The notes beneath the pieces were generated by a model. It had not been told where the DNA came from. It saw nothing but the letters and a program-made list of their open reading frames with translations, and made no database searches. The translations under genes were made by a program, and so were the position numbers. A stretch of DNA of 64,000 bases from Halapricum desulfuricans. GTDB lineage: Archaea > Halobacteriota > Halobacteria > Halobacteriales > Haloarculaceae. The stretch spans positions 2,294,001-2,358,000 of the forward strand of contig NZ_CP064787.1 of assembly GCF_017094505.1 (NCBI RefSeq). The letters are read 5' to 3'. This document shows, piece after piece, positions 59,771 to 64,000 of the stretch; the stretch's first letter is position 1, and every line of letters begins with the position of its first letter.

Positions 59771-59822
59771 TGCGGCCACGCCGGCGTGTCGGATCAGTTC
59801 GGAATGGTATCGCCGTCAGCAT
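59742..59822 (+). repeat. Family B intergenic palindromic element, copy B3 (overlaps cbiP end)
   Basis: This element of about 81 bp begins ACACCGGTGGCGATACCATT and ends CGCCGTCAGCAT, with the core CCACGCCGGCGTG. It aligns with B2 and with the reverse strand of B1. Its first 29 bp are coding (cbiP codons 502-510 and stop). Confidence 0.88.
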
Positions 59823-59901
59823 CACTCCGTCGGCCGACAGACTGCGATAGTCTCCGGTAGCGGAAGGTTGAATACCGAAACGGAGCCACTGGGAGACAGC
59901 A

Positions 59902-60192
59902 ATGGCGACGCCAGTCCCGCTGCAGGTGGTCGACAGCTTTCTGCTGAAGTACAACGTCGGGGACGCGCTGCTGCTGGTTTTCGGTCTGGCGGTCGTCGCC
60001 GCGCTGGTCGTCCGCTCGCGGAAAGTCCTGGCGCTGCAGTCGGGTCTGTTCGGCGTCGTCTTCGTCGCGACGCCGTCTTCAGCGCTTGTCGCCGCCGAGC
60101 AGAGCCTGCTGAGCGAACCGATCGCGTACAAGTCCCTCGGCCTCGTGCTCGTGTTCGCCGCACCGTTGCTGTACGCGACCGCGCGGAAGTAG
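59902..60192 (+). CDS. Small three-helix haloarchaeal membrane protein
   Basis: The 96-residue protein has three hydrophobic segments (GDALLLVFGLAVVAALVV; LALQSGLFGVVFVATP; SLGLVLVFAAPLLYATA) and a short basic end. No family or function is recognised. The ATG at 59902 follows a 130-bp gap containing repeat B3. It converges with the DUF5783-like gene. Confidence 0.7.
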   Translation: MATPVPLQVVDSFLLKYNVGDALLLVFGLAVVAALVVRSRKVLALQSGLFGVVFVATPSSALVAAEQSLLSEPIAYKSLGLVLVFAAPLLYATARK

Positions 60193-60215
60193 TCGCAGGC
60201 CGGAAGCTGGCGGGT

Positions 60216-60548
60216 TCAACTGGTGGTAACTGACAGGCCGAATACGTCCCGCAGTTGGCGCTCGAGTTCGTCAGTATACGCCGCGTAGACGTCCTCGAGT
60301 GCAGAATCGTCGAGTTCCGTCTCGGGGGCGACGCGCTCGATCGCGTCGTCGGGGAGTTCGATGCGGAACTGTCCGTCGCCCTCGTAGAAGGGCTCGCTCT
60401 CGGCCAGCGCGTACTGGTCGATCGCGTGGATCAACCCGGAGTCGTAGCGTTCGGACATCACGTCGAACGCGCTCTTGTAGGCCTGCTGGAGTTCGGTGAA
60501 GTAGTGTTCGTACTTGTCCTCGAAGCGCTCGGGATCGAAGTCAGTCAT
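60216..60548 (-). CDS. DUF5783-like haloarchaeal protein
   Basis: The 110-residue acidic protein begins MTDFDPERFEDKYEHYFTELQQAYKSAFDVMSERYDSGLIHAIDQYALAESEPFYEGDGQF. This matches a conserved haloarchaeal family (DUF5783, recalled) of nearly all-helical soluble proteins with no Cys or catalytic motif. The start is the ATG at 60548. Function is unknown. Confidence 0.8.
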   Translation of the reverse strand: MTDFDPERFEDKYEHYFTELQQAYKSAFDVMSERYDSGLIHAIDQYALAESEPFYEGDGQFRIELPDDAIERVAPETELDDSALEDVYAAYTDELERQLRDVFGLSVTTS

Positions 60549-60626
60549 CGACCGATAGTTGGCGTCCGCGCACAAAAGACGGTGGATACCTACAATTTCG
60601 GCCGCTGTGGGCAGTGGACGCCTGCG

Positions 60627-62156
60627 CTACAGCTCCGACCGTTTCGCGCGCTCTCGAAGCCGTTCGGCGCGTGCTCGAATCGCCTCGCGTTCGTCCTCGG
60701 CTTTGTTCTCCAGGTGGTTGTAGACCAGCCCCATCCGGTGGTTGTCCGCGAGGTGTTCGGCGTTGCGATCCAGGAAGTCCCAGTACAGGGCGTTGAACGG
60801 GCAGGCTCGCTCGCCGGTGGTCTTGGTCTTGTAGTAGGAGCAGTCGCCGCAGTAATCGCTCATCTTGTCGACGTAATTGGCCGAGGAGACGTAGGGTTTC
60901 GTCGAGAGGACGTCCGTCCCGAACGTGCCCATGCCGACGACGTTCGGGGTCGTCACCCAGTGGAAGGCGTCGACGTAGGCCGCGTGAAACCAGCGGTTCA
61001 ACTCCTGAGGTTCGACGCCCAGCAGCGTCGCGAAGTTCGACAGGACCATCAGTCGCTCGATGTGATGGGAGTACCCCCGCGTCCGAACGCCGTCGATCAC
61101 GTCGGCCAGACAGGCCATGTCGGTCTCGCCGGTCCAGAACAGCGGCGGCAGCGACTCCGTCTGGTCCAGCTGGTTCGCATCGGCCAGTTCGGGCATCTCC
61201 CGACGGTAGACCTGACGCATGAACTCCCGCCAGCCGAGCACCTGCCGGACGAACCCCTCGGCGCTGTTCAGCGGGACGTCTCGCTCGTGGTAGGCCTCAA
61301 TCACCCGTTCGATGACCGTCTCCGGACGGAGGAGCCCGAGGTTGAGCGCCGGGGACAGCAGTGCGTGGTGAAGCGCCCACTCCCCGGCGACCAGCGCGTC
61401 CTGATAGGGGCCGAACTCGGCCAGCCGGTCGGCCACGAACCGTTCCAGGGCCGTCTCCGCTTGCTCGCCCGTCACCGGCCACCGGAACGGCCCGGGATCG
61501 GCCCACTCGCCGCCGTACGGCGGCTCCTCGTACCCCCCCTCGAACGTCTCAGCGACGCGGGACTGCACCTCGCGGGTGATCGCGTCCGGCTCGAAGACGG
61601 GCGGATCGGGCGGGCTGTAGTCGTCGGGCGGCGTCTCGCGGTTCTGCTCGTCGTAGTTCCACTCGCCGCCGACCGGTTCGGAGCCGTCCATGAGGTAGCC
61701 GGTCTCGCGGCGCATGAACCGGTAGAACTCCTCGTGTCGGTACCTGGACTGCTCGCTGGCCCAGTCGTCGAACCGGTCGGGCGAACAGAGAAACAGCTCG
61801 TTCGCGACGAGCTCGAGCCGTCCCCCGTGGCGCTCGACGAGTTCCCGCAACCGATCGCCTGTACCGTGGTTCGGCGGCCGCATCACGGCGAGTTCGTCCC
61901 CGGGGTGGGCGTCGAGATGGGTCGCGATCCCGTCGGCGAACCGTTCGACCTGTCGGTACTCGACGGTGCGTCCCGACTCGCGAAGCCGGTCCCGGAAGTG
62001 TCGCATCGCGCTGAACATGAGCGTGAGCTTGTGCGGGTGATACGGTCGCCTCCGGGCGAGGTCCGTCGCCTCGATCAGCAGGACGCGCTCGTCGGGGCGG
62101 TCGGCCAGCGGCCCGACGTCGGCGTTGAGCTGATCGCCCGGAACGAGAACAGTCAT
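60627..62156 (-). CDS. FeS-type cryptochrome/photolyase (PhrB class)
   Basis: The 509-residue protein starts MTVLVPGDQLN and has a C-terminal FAD-binding photolyase domain (GWREFMRQVYRREMP; RGYSHHIERLMVLSNFATLLG; FHWVTTPNVVGMGTFG). Four cysteines, Cys349, Cys436, Cys439 and Cys452 (MACLAD, YCGDC, RACPF), sit at the spacing that holds a 4Fe-4S cluster in bacterial PhrB-type (6-4) photolyases. It probably repairs (6-4) photoproducts or acts as a light sensor. Confidence 0.93.
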   Translation of the reverse strand: MTVLVPGDQLNADVGPLADRPDERVLLIEATDLARRRPYHPHKLTLMFSAMRHFRDRLRESGRTVEYRQVERFADGIATHLDAHPGDELAVMRPPNHGTGDRLRELVERHGGRLELVANELFLCSPDRFDDWASEQSRYRHEEFYRFMRRETGYLMDGSEPVGGEWNYDEQNRETPPDDYSPPDPPVFEPDAITREVQSRVAETFEGGYEEPPYGGEWADPGPFRWPVTGEQAETALERFVADRLAEFGPYQDALVAGEWALHHALLSPALNLGLLRPETVIERVIEAYHERDVPLNSAEGFVRQVLGWREFMRQVYRREMPELADANQLDQTESLPPLFWTGETDMACLADVIDGVRTRGYSHHIERLMVLSNFATLLGVEPQELNRWFHAAYVDAFHWVTTPNVVGMGTFGTDVLSTKPYVSSANYVDKMSDYCGDCSYYKTKTTGERACPFNALYWDFLDRNAEHLADNHRMGLVYNHLENKAEDEREAIRARAERLRERAKRSEL

Positions 62157-62254
62157 GCCTGCGAAGTAGGGGACGGGTCGGCAAAAACGCCCGCATCGGG
62201 AGCGATCGCGCGAGCGTCACGACGGCCGGCGACGCGACGGCGAGCGGCAGGCGT

Positions 62255-63076
62255 TCATAGGTGGAACCGCTCGCCGTCGACGGCCATGTCGTCCTCGAAG
62301 GCGCGGTCGGCGGGGATGTAATGCGAGAGATGGACCAGCCGCGTCCGCTCGGCGTCGAGCCGGTCGCCGAGCTGGCGGGCCCCTTCGATGGTCATGTGCT
62401 TGTCGCCGAAGGTCCGCGGGACGCCCGCCTCGTCGTGGTGGCGACCGCCCAGCGGGTGGTACTCGCAGTTCTCGGCGGGGACGATCCCGTCGGCCAGAAG
62501 CAGGTCGGCCCCCGAGAGGACCGCGAGCGAGCGGTCGGGAACGTCGTAGCTGGTATCGCCCGAGAGCGCGAGCCGGCCGCCCGTCTCGGGGTCCTCGACG
62601 AGGAGTCCGTAACACAGAAGCGGCGGGTGATCGACGGGCACGAGCGTCACCTCCAGTCCCGCCGTCCTGACGGGCTCGAAGGGGGCGGTCGGCTCCACCG
62701 AGACCGCATCGAGGTAGTCGTACCGCTCGCGGACCGTCCGGGCGACGCTCTCGCCGGTCGCCGGATCGGTCTCGTCGGCGGCGTATACCGGCATATCGTC
62801 GACGAGCCGGTAGACGTTTCCCAGTCCGTCGAGGTGGTCGAAGTGGATGTGCGTGACGGCGGCGGCGTCCGGCGGTTCGAGGTCCTCACGCAGGAACTGC
62901 GACCGGAAATCGGGGCTGAAATCGACGAGTAGCGACTGCCCTGACGCGGACCGGACGTGTACCGAAAAGCGCGTTCGCTCGACGCCCATCGAACGGGCAC
63001 GCTCGCAGGTGTCACAGTCACACCCGACGGTCGGCGTTCCCGTCGTGTCGCCGGTTCCCAGCAGGGTGACTTCCAT
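62255..63076 (-). CDS. PhnP-like metallo-beta-lactamase-fold phosphodiesterase
   Basis: The 273-residue protein begins MEVTLLGTGDTTGTPTVGCDCDTC, with a Cys cluster typical of PhnP-type enzymes. The MBL metal motif is THIHFDHLDG (His76, His78, Asp80, His81), followed by LSGDTSYD and a C-terminal LVHLSHYIP. PhnP cleaves phosphoribosyl 1,2-cyclic phosphate; with no phn operon nearby, another cyclic phosphate or tRNA-like substrate is possible. Confidence 0.9.
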   Translation of the reverse strand: MEVTLLGTGDTTGTPTVGCDCDTCERARSMGVERTRFSVHVRSASGQSLLVDFSPDFRSQFLREDLEPPDAAAVTHIHFDHLDGLGNVYRLVDDMPVYAADETDPATGESVARTVRERYDYLDAVSVEPTAPFEPVRTAGLEVTLVPVDHPPLLCYGLLVEDPETGGRLALSGDTSYDVPDRSLAVLSGADLLLADGIVPAENCEYHPLGGRHHDEAGVPRTFGDKHMTIEGARQLGDRLDAERTRLVHLSHYIPADRAFEDDMAVDGERFHL

Positions 63077-63128
63077 CGGCGAACGAAACGGACGCGACGG
63101 CTTTGAGGGTGGCGATCACGTCGCCGGC

Positions 63129-63878
63129 CTACAGCTCTTTCAGCGTCGGTATCAGGCTCGTCCGGGTCTCCTCGGAGACGGACTTGATCGTCCCGAGCTG
63201 TTCGGGAGTGAACGGGACCTGCACCTCGTCGGTCGAGACCGCGACCGAGTCCGACCGCTCGCCGCGCAGGTAGAGCCGATCGTCGCGCATCTCGGTCATC
63301 AACACCGTGTCCGAGGCGTCCTCGACGCGCGCGATGTCGTCCTCGAAGGCGGACGTGCTGACGGTGAACAGGTACGTGTGGTCGTCGTCGCGTTCGACGG
63401 TGTCGACGAAGGCCTCGAGGCTGTCGTCACCGTAGGTCGGCGAGAACAGAAACAGGTTCAGCGCGCTGGCGAACACCAGTACGTCGTCGCCGACGCGGTC
63501 GATCGCCGCCGAGAGCGCCTCGTCCCAGACCGCGGGTTCGAGGAGGTTCGCCTCGATCGGATCGTCGACGACCATCCCCTCGACGCTCGGCTCCAGCGTC
63601 GGATCGAAATCGACAAACGATAGTCGATCAGGGTAGGCGTCAACGTCGAAATCATACAGTTCTGTCATCGTCTCGTCGACGAACTCGCGCCCGGAGTTGG
63701 TCAACAGGAAGACGACGCTCCCGCCCGACTCTAGCCACGATTTCACGGCCGCGAACCCGATCAACGGTTTGCCCGATCCCCCCGGGCCGGATACGACCGT
63801 CGTCTCCCCGACCGGCAGTCCGTCGGGCAGTACCGCCTGTAACCACTCTCGCTTTAGATCGAACGTCTCGATAGCCAT
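63129..63878 (-). CDS. RecA/KaiC-like (HTR-like) P-loop protein with altered Walker A
   Basis: The 249-residue protein begins MAIETFDLKREWLQAVLPDGLPVGETTVVSGPGGSGKPLIGFAAVKSWLESGG. This is a RecA/KaiC core in which the Walker A residue after Lys is Pro38 instead of Ser/Thr. VVFLLTNSGREFVDETM and a Walker-B-like VLVFASALNLFLF follow, then a beta-rich C-terminus (DRLYLRGERSDSVAVSTDEVQVPFTPEQLG). It may bind but not hydrolyse ATP, acting in signalling. The upstream end of the window (63879-64000) has no gene called. Confidence 0.83.
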   Translation of the reverse strand: MAIETFDLKREWLQAVLPDGLPVGETTVVSGPGGSGKPLIGFAAVKSWLESGGSVVFLLTNSGREFVDETMTELYDFDVDAYPDRLSFVDFDPTLEPSVEGMVVDDPIEANLLEPAVWDEALSAAIDRVGDDVLVFASALNLFLFSPTYGDDSLEAFVDTVERDDDHTYLFTVSTSAFEDDIARVEDASDTVLMTEMRDDRLYLRGERSDSVAVSTDEVQVPFTPEQLGTIKSVSEETRTSLIPTLKEL

Positions 63879-64000
63879 TGCAGGGACAGTAGCGTATCTC
63901 GTCGCTTGAACCTGTCGCGCAGTCACACAGTCTTGTATACGACGTGAGAATGGATCGGTATTCCGGCCGGATCGGCACTTCGGACAGACCAGACGAGCTA

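Overview
The window is high-GC chromosomal DNA from a halophilic archaeon (class Halobacteria). The predicted proteins are strongly acidic. Many small haloarchaea-specific families are present (DUF5806, DUF5786, HEWD, DUF5611, DUF5783 and similar). There are archaeal information-processing genes (family B DNA polymerase, S6e, Rpo11, aCPSF1/FttA), a haloarchaeal chemotaxis adaptor (CheF), a salactin-like actin and a SAMP-activating E1 enzyme. The sugar porter and cytoplasmic GH13 amylase would fit a saccharolytic member of the Haloarculaceae, but the genus cannot be fixed from the sequence alone. No rRNA, tRNA, CRISPR array or transposase was recognised.

Layout. 1-2116: DNA polymerase B, cut by the left edge and interrupted by an intein. 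2.2-9.2 kb: small haloarchaeal proteins, a DHH phosphoesterase, three universal stress proteins, a GNAT enzyme, and a membrane pair (TraB-like protein plus M50 protease). 9.4-15.6 kb: sugar MFS porter, small zinc protein, methyltransferase, a metal-chelate ABC importer (lipoprotein, permease, ATPase) and a THEP1 NTPase. 15.7-21.7 kb: HEWD, DUF5786, carbonic anhydrase, FttA and a HerA-like ATPase. 21.9-26.5 kb: amtB-glnK-Lrp operon and a Na+/H+ antiporter with TrkA domains. 27-30 kb: GH13 amylase, IMPase and cysteine synthase. 30.3-37.3 kb: HTH-10 regulator, dUTPase-like protein, S6e, CheF, zinc-ribbon protein, cytosolic BtuF-like protein and UbaA. 37.7-44.6 kb: sulfide:quinone-reductase-like flavoprotein with DUF1641 partner, salactin-like protein, NDH-2, Rpo11 and a zinc-ribbon membrane protein. 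44.6-48.1 kb: HisF, small membrane proteins, TrmB-type regulator, thioredoxin and MaoC protein.

48.2-59.8 kb is a dense cobalamin salvage and assembly island. btuD-btuC are divergent from btuF, HAD hydrolase, cbiB, cobS, cobY, cobT, cobD, cbiZ, an ATP:corrinoid adenosyltransferase and cbiP. Several adjacent genes overlap by 4-10 bp, so translational coupling is likely. Together they import corrinoids, hydrolyse salvaged adenosylcobinamides to adenosylcobyric acid (CbiZ), rebuild adenosylcobinamide phosphate (CobD, CbiB), activate it with GTP (CobY) and attach the lower ligand (CobT, CobS). The right end holds an FeS-type cryptochrome/photolyase, a PhnP-like metallo-beta-lactamase protein and a RecA/KaiC-like ATPase.

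The most unusual content is not a gene. Two families of dispersed intergenic palindromic elements occur: family A near 9.2, 10.8, 21.7 and 26.7 kb, and family B, about 80 bp, near 15.9, 24.5 and 59.8 kb. Members have supplied the stop codon of one gene and the C-terminus of another. Four loci carry short tandem or direct duplications at gene ends. The polymerase intein is flanked by extein codons of atypical usage, and a similar atypical patch covers the Walker A motif of the HerA-like ATPase, where no intein is now present.
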